From Platanthera guangdongensis (lineage: Eukaryota > Streptophyta > Magnoliopsida > Asparagales > Orchidaceae), in contig CM077149.1 in the NCBI GenBank assembly GCA_039583875.1, positions 154,718,249 through 154,782,248 on the forward strand: DNA of 64,000 nt, written 5' to 3'. The stretch's first letter is position 1. Each line of letters starts with the position of its first letter. Of the stretch, positions 21,935 through 34,265 are shown piece after piece. Below the pieces are notes generated by a model. That model was not told the DNA's origin and made no database searches. It was given only the letters and a program-made list of their open reading frames with translations. Position numbers and translations under genes: made by a program.

Positions 21935-22113
21935 TGGGAAGTGGAAACCAGTCCGAGCAATCCTCGCAACCGAATAAACAGTCCCTTCGACAGTGGCTTT
22001 GTGAAGATGTTTGTGACATTGTCCTCTCTCCGCACATGCTCAACCATCAAAGACCCCTCAAACACATTCTCCCGAACGAAGTGATGCTCGATCTTGATGT
22101 GCTTTCACCTTAA
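21935..22113 (-). pseudogene. Element A RNase H C-terminus
   Basis: The minus-strand frame reads MVEHVRREDNVTNIFTKPLS then GLFIRLRGLLGLVSTSHF, the standard end of copia RNase H. It is colinear with the same part of element D (25680-25830). It is separated from its polypurine tract and LTR (325-1661) only by element B. To the right the similarity stops at about 22113, so the rest of A's pol has been lost or replaced. Confidence 0.8.
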
Positions 22114-22139
22114 TAGTAATATCATTAATAGTAATATCA

Positions 22140-22973
22140 TCAATACAAGAAAGTTTCCATTGGCAAAAATGTAACTCCAATAATTTCTTGCATATCCTCC
22201 TTAATAGTGTTTTGATCCCATGCATCATGATTGTGACAAATAGATTGAAATTCCTCTACAGCTGAGCAAGTGGATCCATATGATGACCAATGGAAACCTG
22301 GCGGTGATGAGTATTGAGCAAACTGATCAAATTTTTGCGGAGTTGCAGGGACATTTTGATCGCACTGTTGAATGAAATTTGCTTGGGTTTCTTGATGAAA
22401 AGAACTATGTTGGTCTTACTGGATATCAAGTTCTTTCCAAAAACTATTGGTGGCCAAATCCTTCAACCGAGTGGATGGGGGGAGTTCCGCTCTCAAAGAT
22501 GAAACGGTGCCCCACCATTCTTGGCGAATGCTGTTCCCGCGAGATGATAGTGGTTGACGGAGAGGTAAGACTCTCAACACTATCGGCGCTCCGCCGTGCT
22601 TGAAGTTGTCCGAATAGCTCGCCGGAGGCGCGGCTTTTTTTTGCAGATGCTGGCATTGGCGGAAATTTCTTTCCCTTCTTCTTGGCAAGATTTGACTACA
22701 TGTAGTACAAGATCTGGAATCTCTGCATGCAGGTGGATTAACAATTGAATGGCCAAGGCTGCCTGTTATCAGCCTATTTGCTGGAAGAGCGGTCTGCTTT
22801 TCGGCGGCCTACTTGTTCCAAGAAACAATGCCCTTCTTGAACGGATTGCGGAATGCAAGAGCTGAAATTTTGGTGGAACTCCCAGAATATGGTTCAAGAT
22901 TTTGGAGAAATTTGTCTAAGTGTACGCAGGTGACGTTGGCCGTTAATGGAGGATTGAAAACATCAACAGGAAT
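22140..22973 (-). pseudogene. Unassigned decayed minus-strand ORF (278 codons, two stops)
   Basis: On the minus strand a single reading frame of exactly 278 codons runs from 22973 to a TGA at 22140, broken only by a TAG near 22815 and a TAA near 22412. A possible splice acceptor (CCTTAG) sits directly upstream, so it could be a terminal exon. The residues are not low complexity: PLTANVTCVHLDKFLQNLEP, RLITGSLGHSIVNPPACRDS, LRQPLSSRGNSIRQEWWGT, FHWSSYGSTCSAVEEFQSIC, AWDQNTIKEDMQEIIGVTF. A CXXC (CTTC) and several Cys/His are present. I do not recognise the family, and none of the usual Gag, RT, integrase or transposase motifs is present. It may be a host-gene relic or an untypical TE protein. 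Confidence 0.45.
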
Positions 22974-23889
22974 CTAAGGACGCCGGACCTTCAAGAACTT
23001 GAGTCGGGAGCGAGAACAACAACGAGAGCATCATTATAACGACCCTAAGTCATGACGAGTTCGCCGGCGGGATCATCGGCACTAGAAGTATAACTAAACT
23101 ACAATAGATGAAGGCTGGAGACGAGGTGGCCGGGGAAGAGAGACGAAGGTAGGGGTAGAGATGAAGGGAAAAGGGCAAGAGAGAAGACAACTTAAAAAGA
23201 AACTAAATTTTATTAATCTTTTGATATCCCCATTACAAGTATTACACCTCTTTACATGGGGCTTAGGCAAAGCATGACAAGCTCTTGCCACATGTCATAT
23301 TACAGGTGATTAATTGTGTAAAGCATGATGATCATATAAGTATTGTATATATCAAGTTATGCTACATAACCCGATACATTAGCGGTCTGCATTATACTAA
23401 TCCCCCTTTACATTATGGTTTGTAGGGGCGAACACCTCTTTCTTTGCTCATCTAATGACTTGAAGCTCAACCAACAGAACGTGATGAGGGCGGTTGATCG
23501 GTGATATAAGATGCTTTGCGAAAACTAAACTAATTAACCAAAGCTGGATGTGGAACCAAAGGAAATTCAAAAAAGGAGAAGAAAACGTTGGGAACAACCA
23601 TGAAATCAGAAGAATTTGCAGGATCCAACAAAATCTATTGTGTATGAACAAACATGTCGGGTAAAAATACAGCAAGTTTAATGTTATCTTCAGATTCAAG
23701 CACATAATTACTCCAGTATTTTGCTATATATTAAGGAGTTCTGTCTTTATTTCAACATCGCAAATCACATACTAAAAAGAAAGATCAGTAATCCATGGGA
23801 AGATTCCAAAAACAAATTCGGGATGTGGTTATACCAATTTACAGGAAGAACAGGGCCAACTTAAAGATCCAAGCAGACACGAGGCTAAA
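22974..23889. other. Region without recognised gene
   Basis: AT-rich from about 23200. It has short ORFs only, and no convincing LTR ends, tRNA or coding similarity was seen. Confidence 0.5.
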
Positions 23890-24201
23890 TCAGCCCCGTG
23901 CATCTGGATTTGAAGCTGACTCAACCGTGGAGGCAAGGAGGAGGCGGCGGCGGTGGAAGCGCCTCACACAGTGGCGGTGGCGAAAGCGGCGGGGCGCATT
24001 CCCCTTGGGCGGAAGTTTGGAATGAATAGGAGAGTTGTGAAGTGGCGAAGGAGGTGCTGGTGGATTAGGCCTACGCTTCGCACAGACAGACTCATGGGTA
24101 TCTGAAACCCTGGAATGCATTTCAGTGGCGGAGCAGGAATGGTGCCCGGTTGCCGCGAGATCGAGGAGAACAAGTGTGAGAAAGAAGATCACTGGATCCA
24201 T
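23890..24201 (-). CDS. Putative small secreted Pro-rich peptide, copy 1
   Basis: This 103-codon minus-strand frame starts with a signal-peptide-like MDPVIFFLTLVLLDLAATGH (basic-free, hydrophobic, small residues near the cleavage point). It is followed by a polar stretch and RPNPPAPPSPLHNSPIHSK. A related sequence sits at 36455-36697 with the same MDP(V/A)(I/L)FFLTL start and the same RPNPP..NSPIH core. The 3' flank CCCGTGCATCTGG and the Pro-rich coding end (..LHG stop, here in the +1 frame at 23921) are also shared. In this copy the last third seems shifted one frame relative to copy 2. It could be a short signalling peptide precursor or a degraded gene. No known peptide hormone motif was recognised. 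Confidence 0.4.
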   Translation of the reverse strand: MDPVIFFLTLVLLDLAATGHHSCSATEMHSRVSDTHESVCAKRRPNPPAPPSPLHNSPIHSKLPPKGNAPRRFRHRHCVRRFHRRRLLLASTVESASNPDARG

Positions 24202-25029
24202 ACAAGCCTTCTTCGTCCCAGGTTGTGCTGCGCTCCTTCCCCAATGACGGCAAGGTGTGATCGGATAAGAAAATAGTGGAAGGCCAGCTTGTTTGCAAGT
24301 AAGAAGACTGTCAAAAAACTGACTTTGCTCAATTGCTCCATAACTCTATATATTTGTTCCTTAATAATTCGCTTCTTTAGCTCTATGACACTACTTTTCT
24401 CTGCCGGTAGGAAATTGTTGGAGGGCACCAACATTATCTTGTGCTGTATATTTCACTAGCATAGTTTTTTTTTTCATATAATTGATCAAAAATATGATCC
24501 TATTGTCTGCACACAAATATGATCGTATATTTTGTTAAGTAACTTGCATCGTTAAGACATCGTGGTCATATGGCTGGATTTGTTTCCGCACGTGATCTTT
24601 TTTTATCACTGTGCGAGTAATGTACGTAAATATTTCTCCTTTGCCACTAGTGATAATAGCAAGAATTGGGTTTGAATTAGAAATTATACCCAATTCTTGG
24701 AATTGGGTTTAAGGTAATCTCAATTTTGAGATCCCAACCAACCCATATATCTACTAATTGAGTAATTTCAATTTCGTCCAAACTAATGGAGCACAAAACT
24801 GAAACAAAAATTAATAAAGTTTGATTTGTTAAACCATTTAAACAATCTCGAGACCCTTCAAGCATCTTCATTACAATCCCATCCCCTTCCCAACAAAAAG
24901 AAGATTATTTTTCAAACTGAAAGAATCACACCCCCAAAACAATCTCTTTCCTCTATCTATCATCAATACTGACAGACATCATATGAAGCGAAAGAATCTC
25001 ATCAATACTGACAGACATCAATCCGTAAA
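24202..25029. other. AT-rich intergenic region with hairpin
   Basis: No gene recognised. A perfect inverted repeat AAGAATTGGGT/ACCCAATTCTT occupies 24661-24698, similar in wording to the GAATTGG-rich TIR element at 34770-35972. A 26-bp direct duplication (ATCAATACTGACAGACATCA) is at 24961-25021, next to the truncated LTR of element D. Confidence 0.5.
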
Positions 25030-25656
25030 TGTCACAATCCGCAGAACTTATCAATCCGCAAAAGTCTTCACGAATAGACTTGGACTTGCTGGGGAAAAGA
25101 CCACACAAATTGTGTGAACAGAGGACCAAGTCGCGCAATCTGGTCTTTAACCGTCTGCCTGAGCTGAGAATTGCTTCGAAGGAAAAAGACTACTCCGGTT
25201 GCACAACTCGCGACTTTGCTGCTTAACCTCCAACTGCTGTCTGTTGTACCACACTGAGACTGCACTGACAAACCGCCAGTACTAATCGTCTAGTCGCTCA
25301 GTGCTAGACGCACAGTTCGCAACCATAGCTTTGCAGATGTCACTTCTCCTTGTCGTGACGTAAGACAAACTTAGACTGCAAGCAGCAACTCTCGTAGTTC
25401 TCTTTCCATAGTTAGTTACAAATCAGGGGGTCGGGAACCCTATTTATAGACGAAGGGGAGAGTAAAATCACTACCGTAAACAATAGGGACACCATCAACA
25501 AAAGTTCGGTTAGCATCATCATCAAACCGCACAACTATGCGGGCTGCCATAACAACAGACCGCGCGGTCTCCGCGTTTTGCCAAAGTACAAGCCACGCGG
25601 TCTTCGCGGTTTGTACTATTATAACTGTGTGACTTCTCACTTTAAGATTTTCAATA
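25030..25656 (-). repeat. 3' LTR of element D (truncated)
   Basis: On the minus strand it starts TATTGAAAATC (TG mutated to TA), right after the polypurine tract. It matches 29781-30644, for example CTTGGACTTGCTGGGGAA near 25078 and 30078. About 230 bp at its outer (left) end are missing or unrecognisable. Confidence 0.75.
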
Positions 25657-25679
25657 CTCCCCCTTGAAATGAGAAGTGG

Positions 25680-26870
25680 AAGTTAAGCCAAGCAATCCCT
25701 GCAACCGCTCAAACGGTCCATTCGACAGTGGTTTTGTGAAGATGTCAGTGATATTGTCTTTGCTATGCACATAATCCATCATCAGAGATTCCTCTCGCAC
25801 CTTCTACCGAACGAAGTGATGGTCGATCTCAATGTGTTTCATCTGCGCGAGACACGCTGGATTAGTAACCAACTTCAGAGCACTCTCGTTGTCACCGCGA
25901 ATCAGAGTAGAACCTCACAACTACACATGGATATCCTCCACCAACTTGTATAGCTAGATGACCATCTGGGCTGCCAAGGATGACACATTGTACTCTACCT
26001 CAGTGGTGGAAATAGATACTAAATCATGCTTCTTACTGCACCACGAAACTATCGTTGATCCGCACATGATGACAAACCCAGTTGCCGATTTTCGATCATA
26101 TGTATCTCCACCATAATCAGCATTCGTGAACCCATACAAACCGAAGCTCATGTCCTTCTCATAAAAGAGCCTCATATCCAAGGTGGACTTCACTTACTTC
26201 AAATCTCCTTCGTAGCCACGAGATGAGGCTTCCTAGGCTCCTACATATACCAACTTACTCAATCAATAGCATAAGCAATATTCAGTCTTGTAATCGTCAA
26301 GTATGTCAAACTCCCAACCAGAGCCCGAAAGAGTAAGGGATCTGGAAGAACCCTTCCTTCATCTCGCTGAAGTTTTATCCCAACTTCAAGTAAAGTAGAG
26401 CTGCTCTTTCCCTCCCTCATGTCAAACCGCTTTACGATTCCCTCTACATATCCTTTTTGGGAAACGAGCACACCACACTTTTTCCTCTCCACTTCAAGAC
26501 CAAGGAAATGGTGTAGTTCACCAAGATCCTTCATCTCAAACCGAATAGACAGCTCTTCCCTCATCTTTATTACCTCTTTGCCAGAGTTCTCTATCACAAT
26601 TATATCATTAACGTATAGTATCACCAAGACCCAAAGCTCCCCTCTCTTCTTGATTAACAAACTCGAGTCTAAGTTGGATGCAAAATACCCAAAACAAAAC
26701 TGTAGATACTCTGCAATCTTCTCATATCTGGTCTGAGACGCCTGCTTCAAGTCGTAGAGGGTCTTCTTGAGCTTGCATACATATCCTGGAAGAACTCCAC
26801 AAACATAACCGAGTGATTGCACCATGTAGATATCCTTGTCAATCTCCTCATAAAGAAACACATTCTTCAC
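25680..26870 (-). pseudogene. Element D RT and RNase H (broken)
   Basis: The minus-strand frame 26870-26259 reads the copia RT motifs VFLYEEIDKDIYMVQSLGYV, LKKTLYDLKQAS, the catalytic box as LYVNDIIVI (Asp-Asp changed to Asn-Asp) and FEMKDLGELHHFLGLEVE. RNase H lies in 26193-25954 (GFTNADYGGDTYDRKSATGF, SISTTEVEYN). The tail is at 25830-25680 (DIFTKPLS-type motif). The altered catalytic Asp and the frame breaks show it is inactive. Confidence 0.82.
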
Positions 26871-27099
26871 GTCGAGCTACCAAATTTTCCATTCTCGACA
26901 AGATGTCAATGCAATCACCATCTAAACTGAAATCATTTTGGCTACATGACTAAATATCTCCTTATAGTCTTCTTCACACTACTGAGAGAATCCTTAAGAT
27001 ACCAGGCATGTCTTGTAATACTCGATATTGGTGTCTGCTTTCTTTTTCAGCTTATAAACTCATTTGCAAGTGACCGGAGTTATATCACCCGTCTTGTGT

Positions 27100-28640
27100 A
27101 TAAGATCCTAAGTTTCATTTTTCCTGAGGGCGATCATCTTTTCATCAATGACATCTTCTCCCTCCTTTACTCCAATGATGTTCTCAAAGCACGACAACTC
27201 CCACTCATCTAGAGGTCCAACAAAGAAATATGAGATAAAGCTCGCTATATAACCATCTCTGTACCGAGCTGGTGGTATGATGGTTCGTTTCGACCTCCAT
27301 AAGGTCAGACCACTCTCTACGACATCCGCTGCTTCTTCTACATCAGTTATCCTATCAGAAGTACCAGGAGCATCGCTCCTCCTGCTTCTAATACCCAAAG
27401 CACCTAACCTTGATATAACCAAAGCTCTTGGTGACACATGCAGCTCCACCAAAAAATCTTCAGCAGCTTGCTTACCCTTGCCTTCTACTCTGCTCTCTTG
27501 TGACTCAATAGTAGAGCTACCTAGGTACGACGTCATTTTGTCGATTACCATATCCCTCAAGATGAAAAATTTCTTCGTTTCAGGAACAATGCATTTTCAT
27601 CCTTTCTTCCGATCTTCATAGTCGATGAAGATGCATTTCTTTGCCTTAACATCCCAGTTTTGTCCTAAGAGCATCTAGGAAATGCATGTAGCAGGTAGAA
27701 CCAAACATCCTGAGGTGTCTAACACTAGCCTTTTTGTTGAACATCAACTAATGTGGAGACTTCATGTTGTTCAGACTCAAGAGCATTCGGTTGATGACAT
27801 ATGCCCCACAGACCATTACCTCCACCCAAAAAGATCTGGGAGTGCCTTTGGCATGAATCTAGCTTTTGCAAGTCTCCACCAAGTAACAGATCTTCCACTG
27901 CTACATTCTATTGTGGAGTGTGAGCACAAGACAGCTCTTTCCTAATCTTGTGCTTCCTGCAGAAGTTGAAGAACTCATGTGAAGTAAACTCCCCTCCATT
28001 TTTCTGTTCTTAGTTTTTTTATCTGCATCCTTAGCACGTCTTTAACGATTTCCTTGACCTCCGCAAGCTTCTGGAAGACTTTTGACTTATCCTTTACGAA
28101 ATACACTCAGGTATATCTTATGAAGTCATAAACCAAGACCAACATGTATCTGTTTTCTCCAGACTTGGGGGTGATGCTTGGACCCATCAGATAATCGTGA
28201 GTGCGCTTCAATCGCCTTACATTTGAAAAAAGACTTATCAAATGGAAGACGATGTGTCTTTTTCATATTGACACCCTTCATAGACATGATCATCGCTCAG
28301 ACATGAAAGTCTAGGCAACCTCTCACAGGCCTTTTGCCGCCAAAATATTCAGCTTATCCACTTCAATGTTCTCCAGCCTCTCATGATAGGTGGTTGCACC
28401 GTCATTTTCCCTCATTCTCAGCATAAGAATTTGTTGACAGAACGAACAAATCCTTCACTCATCTCCCAACGATGAGTAACGTCAGACTTCACCGCTGACA
28501 TATTGTTAGTAACTTCACTTGTACTTGGGCACACAACAGAACGCTCTACTAACCAGCAACACATTGCACTGATCACTCATTCTCGACACCTGTAATATAC
28601 ACTCTTTAAGGTGAGTGACCCCCTATCACTGTTGACTAGA
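27100..28640 (-). pseudogene. Element D protease-integrase region (broken)
   Basis: On the minus strand, NGGEFTSHEFFNFCRKHKI (about 27990-27935) is the integrase second-Asp region. KAKKCIFIDYEDRKKG (about 27640-27590) and FFILRDMVIDKM (27574-27540) are the end of the copia integrase and linker. The protease is too decayed to place exactly. Stops are frequent. Confidence 0.65.
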
Positions 28641-28899
28641 AACGTTACATCCTTCTTGAAACTGTATGTATCTAGTATCTTACTCAGCGATAATGAATGT
28701 GACATTACCCTTATACACCTGCAGAGAAGAACACTCAAAAAACTTTGACTCATAACGGTAAGGTCATGATCCAATCAACCTGGAAGTTGATGAAGGTCAG
28801 GGCATCAACAGACGTTACGTCGTGTCAAGAAGCAACTCTCCCCCCATTCACCTTCACTCTTGGATCCTCCTCCTCTTCCTAAAGTATGTCATGACTTTA

Positions 28900-29760
28900 A
28901 GGTTCACCTTGTAGCCCTTCTTATCCAAACTTGTTGCACCATCATATGACCTTTCTTCTTCTCATCACTCTTAGGAGCATTAACCCCTCTTGATGTGATG
29001 GGGTAAAAGCCTCCCATCATAGGTTTTCTTCTTCTCTCACTTTTTTCCTTCCCTGAATAAAGAACTTAATTATATCCTCCAGAGATAGAACACTCAGATA
29101 TTTGCCTTCCTAAGCTCTCTTGAGAGGCTAGCAAGTTCCCAGCTCCAGTAAAGACGGATGAGTAGCCCACCCTTGCATTGAAGTGATGGAAGCAACATAT
29201 TACTTCCGTAAGCTGCGGATAATGCGCTTCTTTATCTTAGCCTCTGAAATAGGCTCATCTGGATCGAGTGCTGAAATTTCAACACACAAGTTTTTCATCT
29301 TCAGGAAGAAAGATGAGATCGACAGATCTCCTTAAGTGCTCTAACCAACTCATTCTCTAGGAACTGTAGTTGAGCTACATTCTTCTTTTTGAACAACCCG
29401 TCCAGGGAAGTCCAAATCTCAAAAGCCGACTTGTAACATATAATGTGGTCGAACAACTCCGGTGAGATAGCTCTCTTGAGAGTGAACTCTGCATTAGCGT
29501 TAGTTCTCCTTCAAGCTCTCACCTCCTAGGCATTATCTCTAGCTGCCACAACCTCATGTATGTCATCTCCACCGACAACCTCACATATGTCCTCGCCAAG
29601 TAAGTAACTCTTTACACAAGACTTACATTTCTTGTAATTTGTTTGAGTTAACAGCATAATACACAGTCCTCTTGCATATCCACCTTTCATTCTAGATTTT
29701 CTAGTTTACTTGTCTTCCAAAGGTACTTAGCAAAGTCCAATTAGCGGTTGACTGTTAATA
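28900..29760 (-). pseudogene. Element D gag (broken)
   Basis: A recognisable Gag UBN2-like stretch on the minus strand at about 29500-29340 reads AISPELFDHIICYKSAFEIW and TSLDGLFKKKNVAQLQFLEN. The remainder is interrupted by stops. Confidence 0.65.
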
Positions 29761-29768
29761 TCTTTGTC

Positions 29769-29780
29769 TCTCTGATACCA
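29769..29780 (-). other. Primer-binding site of element D
   Basis: The minus strand reads TGGTATCAGAGA directly after the LTR end TTTTGCA, one base from the initiator-Met site used by most plant copia elements. Confidence 0.8.
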
Positions 29781-30644
29781 TGCAAAATTTTAAGAACGGT
29801 AGGTCGCAGGACCACTCTCAACAAACCAAGACCAATAAACCACTAGCAATAGAAGATGCAAGAGAAACACTTGTAATTATTACTGCTTTACAAGATGATA
29901 CATACAAGCGCGAGACATGATTTCGTGTTGCACTCGATGAAGATAAAAAACAATACAAAGTTGGGGAACTGAAAAAACACAAGTCACCAAGCCATCTATT
30001 TGCTCTTCAGGTCGCCTGACCGTAGAAGTTGTGAATCGGCAGAACTTATCAACCCCCAATGGTCTTCACAAACATACTTGGACTTGCTGGGGAACAGACT
30101 GCACAAATCGCACGAATAGAGGACCAAGTCGCGCGACCTGGTCTTTAACCGTCTGTCTGAGCTGAGAACTGCTCCCAAGGAAGAAGATTACTCCAGTCAC
30201 ACAACCCGTGAGTTTACTGCTTAACCACCAACTGTTATCCGTTCTACCACAATGAGGCTCCACTGACAAACTACTAATACTAGTTGCCTAGTCGCTTAGT
30301 ACTAGTCACACAGTTCGCAATCATAGCTTTGCAAAGGTCATTTCTCATTGTCGCGCGGTAAGACAAACTTACACCGCAAGCAACCTCTCTCACAGTTCTC
30401 GTTCTAGAGTCAGTTAAAATGTGGGGGTCAGGACCCCTATTTATAAATGAACGGGGAGAGTATAATCACCGCTATAAATTGTAGGGACACCGCCAAGCGG
30501 TTGGCATCATCAAATCGCACAACTATGCGGGATGCCAGAACAACAGACTGCGTGATCTCCGCGGTTTGCTAAAGTACAAGTCGTGTGGTCTCTGCGGTTT
30601 GGACTATTCTAACTGCATGACTTCTCTCTTCAAAATTGTCAACA
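29781..30644 (-). repeat. 5' LTR of element D
   Basis: An 864-bp LTR, minus strand TGTTGACAATTTTG ... AAAATTTTGCA. It pairs with 25030-25656 and resembles the element A LTR at 325-1661. Confidence 0.82.
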
Positions 30645-30699
30645 GAACCAAGCAGTGAAATAAGGGGCAAGCATCTGCACTAGATTGCACTCTAGCTAT

Positions 30700-30970
30700 T
30701 TGTGGTTGACACCTTTTTAGGGGATGTCAAAAATGTGTTCCTCTAGGAGAAATTGCCCGAGTGGATATGTACACGCAACCACTTCTCGGTTTCAATGTTA
30801 AGTTCAATCATGTGTGTTGCAGCCGCAAGGTTATTAATTATGCCCTGAGACAAACAACTCGTACTTGCAATTGTGTTGTCGTCTGATTCTGATGTGCTCA
30901 CTTTGATCAGTCTTTCGCTCTGAGCGTGTCCTTCTTCTTTATGACAATAATATGGTCATTGCGTACAATA
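30700..30970 (+). pseudogene. Degenerate plus-strand copia RT fragment
   Basis: With frame changes, the plus strand reads GDVKNVFL (RT motif), then VDMYTQPLLGFNVKFNHVCC and RKVINYALRQTTRT. These line up with the copia pattern for [21 protein letters not shown] remnant LLLYDNNMVI at about 30930 corresponds to the YVDD box. It is not part of element D, which is on the other strand. No LTR was found. Confidence 0.55.
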
Positions 30971-31047
30971 TTCACATGTTTTTTTTTAATATTTTTCATA
31001 ATATATCCAAACAAATAGACTTTTTTGAGGAAGAGGATCCACACCAA

Positions 31048-32734
31048 CAGAGGCAGATCTAAGGGGGATTGGCTAGGGCCCCACCCCCCCCCCTCAAAGA
31101 ATTTTGCAAAATGGATCGTGAATTTAGATTACTTTCATCGAGGCAATGAATTTTGATTACTTGTACGTCAAAAATGGTGGTTGGATGAGCAAGAAACAAC
31201 TCTGGAAAGATGAAGACATTAAAACAACTTTTTGTTTGAGGAAGTTGATGCCCCCGTTAATATTTGATACGTCCGAAATAAGTATATGTAAATTATGCAA
31301 GTGTTTGTGCTACATCAAGTAATATAAAGTGAATAAAGATCGTTCTCACTGAGATGTGAATTAATTTAACGGTCGCAAATACTAGCTAACATTTTCTTTA
31401 AATCCAAGTTCATCAATTAAAAAGGTTTTGAAAGTAAATTAAAACTGAAAAAAATTAACGAATTCCTAAAATTACTTTTATCAAGTGATGAGAAAATGGT
31501 CTTGTATTTGATTTTCTAAATATATTATGATGGATTAATAAAAGATATTTATGAGAAAACTTAATGCGCTTTCCTGCAACGATTTTAAGACAGAGATTTG
31601 TATCTCTCGATATCGGAAATCACTATATCTCTCGTTCTCTTGTCATCTCTAACTCAGGCGAAACGAATAATAATAATAATAATAATAATAATCAAATTTG
31701 TTATCATACAAATGAAGTATTTTTCTCCCTTCTACATGAGAGTTGATGATACACTTACGCCTGTCATCTCTCGAATCTCGAAGTGTAGTAAAGCAGACCC
31801 AAAACTTTGGTTAAAGATTTACGCAACTCATCTTAATTTTGAATCTCGTCGCGTAGTAAAATAATTTTTGTTTATATTCTCACACGTCTCATCTCTCGAA
31901 TCTCGAAGTGGAGAATAAAATGAAAATATAATTAAAAAGTTTTAGCATCAAGATCGAAAAACTCAAAAAAAAATCATACCAAAATTCTCATAAACCAAAA
32001 TAAAAATAGATATTACATCAAACTAGAACAAAATACTTTCAAAATATAAAACCTATGAAATTATTCATGATTTGAGAAATCCACCGCAAAATTAAAGAGA
32101 TCTTACAAGATATGATGTTTAGAGATCTAAATGTTGCAGGAAATTCTACTGAAACATGTGCAAAATCTCACTTTGATGAAGATCCCTGTGATTGTTCCTC
32201 TTGCAAACTCTAGTTCTCCTCTCTTGAAGATTGATGAATATGATGAACAATCATTATTATATTTCTCTTTAGTCTTTTTTTAGATGTTCCTCTCTCCATA
32301 AAATATTTTAAATGTTGAATAGATGTCTTATTTAGCTTTTGAAACAACTCAAATTTAAATATTTTTAGAATTTAAATTTTTATTCTCATCAATATGTTGC
32401 AACATAATTTCTACACTGTAAAATATGTAACGTATTTTTTGTATTACTAAAAATTGTCACAAACTACAATTAAATTGTGACAACTATTCTGCAACTTTTT
32501 TCCTGAACTTCAAGTAATCTCTACCCTTGACTCTTTGAGATAGATACTTTGAAAAATTTTACATCAAAAATAAATTAAAATGATGATAATACCCTCAATT
32601 TTCATCAAATACTAAATTACTCATATTTAATAATTTTAACTCAAATTTATCAAATATTTTAATAAAAAGATAACAATTAAAACACAAGATAACTTCTTTT
32701 TGAGAACTTATCAATATTCCTAGATCTGCCACTG
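31048..32734. mobile_element. hAT-like non-autonomous TIR element, interrupted by a solo LTR
   Basis: The left end CAGAGGCAGATCTAAGG and the right end CCTAGATCTGCCACTG are inverted repeats. Flanking 8-mers are CACACCAA (31040-31047) and CGCACCAA (32735-32742), 7 of 8 identical, as for a hAT target duplication. Without the inserted LTR the element is only about 240 bp and has no ORF. The right end with its flank occurs again at about 34188-34215 because of the later tandem duplication. Confidence 0.65.
31265..32713 (-). mobile_element. Solo LTR, gypsy type, minus strand
   Basis: On the minus strand it starts TGATAAGTTCTC and ends GGACGTATCA, 1449 bp. A perfect 5-bp target duplication ATATT is at 31260-31264 and 32714-32718. 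Both ends resemble the LTR of gypsy element E: E starts TGATAACTTC and ends GTGCATCA, and its terminal 90 bp is similar in reverse order. There is no coding sequence. An internal TCTCGAATCTCGAAGTG motif recurs several times. Confidence 0.8.
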
Positions 32735-34265
32735 CGCACCAATAATGATATTAGAGGACATATATTTAAAATAATTGAACACTTACTTTGAATACAAAGT
32801 GAATAAAGATCGTTCTCACGGACAAATGATTAATTTAGCGATCGCAAATACTAGCTAACATTTTCTTTAAATCCAACTTAATCAATTAAAAAGGTTTTGA
32901 AACTAAAATAAAACTGTAAAAAAAATAATGACTTCCTAAAATTACTTTTATCAAGTGATGAGAAAATGGTCTTATATTTTGATTTTCTAAATATATTATG
33001 ATGGATCAATAAATGATATTTATGAGAAAACTTAATGCGCTTTCCTGCAACGATTTTAAGGCAGAGATCTGTATCTCTCGATATCGGAAATCACTATATC
33101 TCTCGTTCTCTTGTCATCTCTAACTCAGGTGAAACGAAAAAAAATAACTATAATAATCAAATTTGTTATCGTACAAATATAATGAAGTCTCTTTCTCCCT
33201 TTTACACTATATTGAGTTGATGATACACTTACGTCTATCATCTCTCGAATCTCGAAGTGTAGTAAAGCGGACCGAAAACTCTGGTTAAAGATTTACGCAA
33301 CTCATCTTTCGAATCTCGTCGCGCAGTAAAATAATTTTTCGTTTATATTCTCACACGTCTCATCTCTCGAATCTCGAAGTGGAGAGTAAATAAAAATATA
33401 ATTAAAAAGTTTTAGCATCAAGATCGAAAACTCAAAAAAAATTACACCAAAATTCTCATAAACCAAAATAAAAATATATATTACAATAAAATAGAAGAAA
33501 ATACTTTCAAAATACAAGACCTAGGGAATTAGTTCATGATTTGAGAAATCCACCGCAAAATTAAAAAGATCTTACAAGATATGATGTTTAGAGATCTAAA
33601 TGTTGCAGGAAATTCCACTCAAACATGTGCAAAATCTCTCTTTGATGAATATCCGTGTGGTTGCTTCTCTTGCAAACTCTAGTTCTTCTCTCATGAATAT
33701 TGATGAATATGATGAACAACCCTTATTATATTTCTCCTTAGTCTTTTTATAGATGTTCCTCTCTCAAAAAATATTTTAAATGTTGAATAGATGCCTTATT
33801 TAACTTTTGAAACTACCCAAATTTGAATATTTTCAGAATTTAAATTTTTATTCTCGTCAATATGTTGCAACATAATTTCTACACTGTAAAAATATGTAAC
33901 ATATTTTTTGTATTACAAAAAACTGTCCCAAACTACAATTAAATTATGACAACTATTCTGCAACTTTTTCCCGAACTTTAAGTAAGCTCTACCCTTGACT
34001 CTTTGAGATGAATACTTTGAAAAATTATACATCAAAAACAAATTAAAATGATGATAATACCCTCAATTTTCATCAAATACTAAATTACTCATATTTAATA
34101 TTTTTAACTCAAATTTATCAAATATTTTAATAAAAAGATAACAATTAAAACACAAGATAACTTCTTTTTGAGAAGTTATCAATATTCTCAGATCTGTCGC
34201 TGCGCACCAATAATGACATTAGACGACATATATTCAAAATAATTGAACACTTACTTTAAATTCAA
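31327..34265. repeat. 1470-bp tandem duplication
   Basis: 31327-32795 and 32797-34265 are the same sequence, shown by the shared GAATAAAGATCGTTCTCAC start at 31331 and 32801 and the common end GAACACTTACTTT. The unit covers most of the solo LTR, the hAT-like right end and about 60 bp of flank, so the duplication happened after the LTR insertion. The copies differ by many substitutions and small indels, so it is not recent. Confidence 0.9.

Larger units (their letters stand above)
25030..30644 (-). mobile_element. Degenerate minus-strand Ty1/copia element D
   Basis: This is the minus-strand element with 5' LTR at 29781-30644, primer site at 29769-29780, gag, protease, integrase, RT and RNase H in copia order. 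The polypurine tract AAGGGGGAG lies just left of 25670 and a 5'-truncated-looking 3' LTR at 25030-25656. The LTRs match over about 630 bp and have diverged strongly. The coding region has many stops and frameshifts. It belongs to the same family as element A, by LTR and pol-tail similarity. No target duplication could be defined because the outer end of the 3' LTR is missing. Confidence 0.85.
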
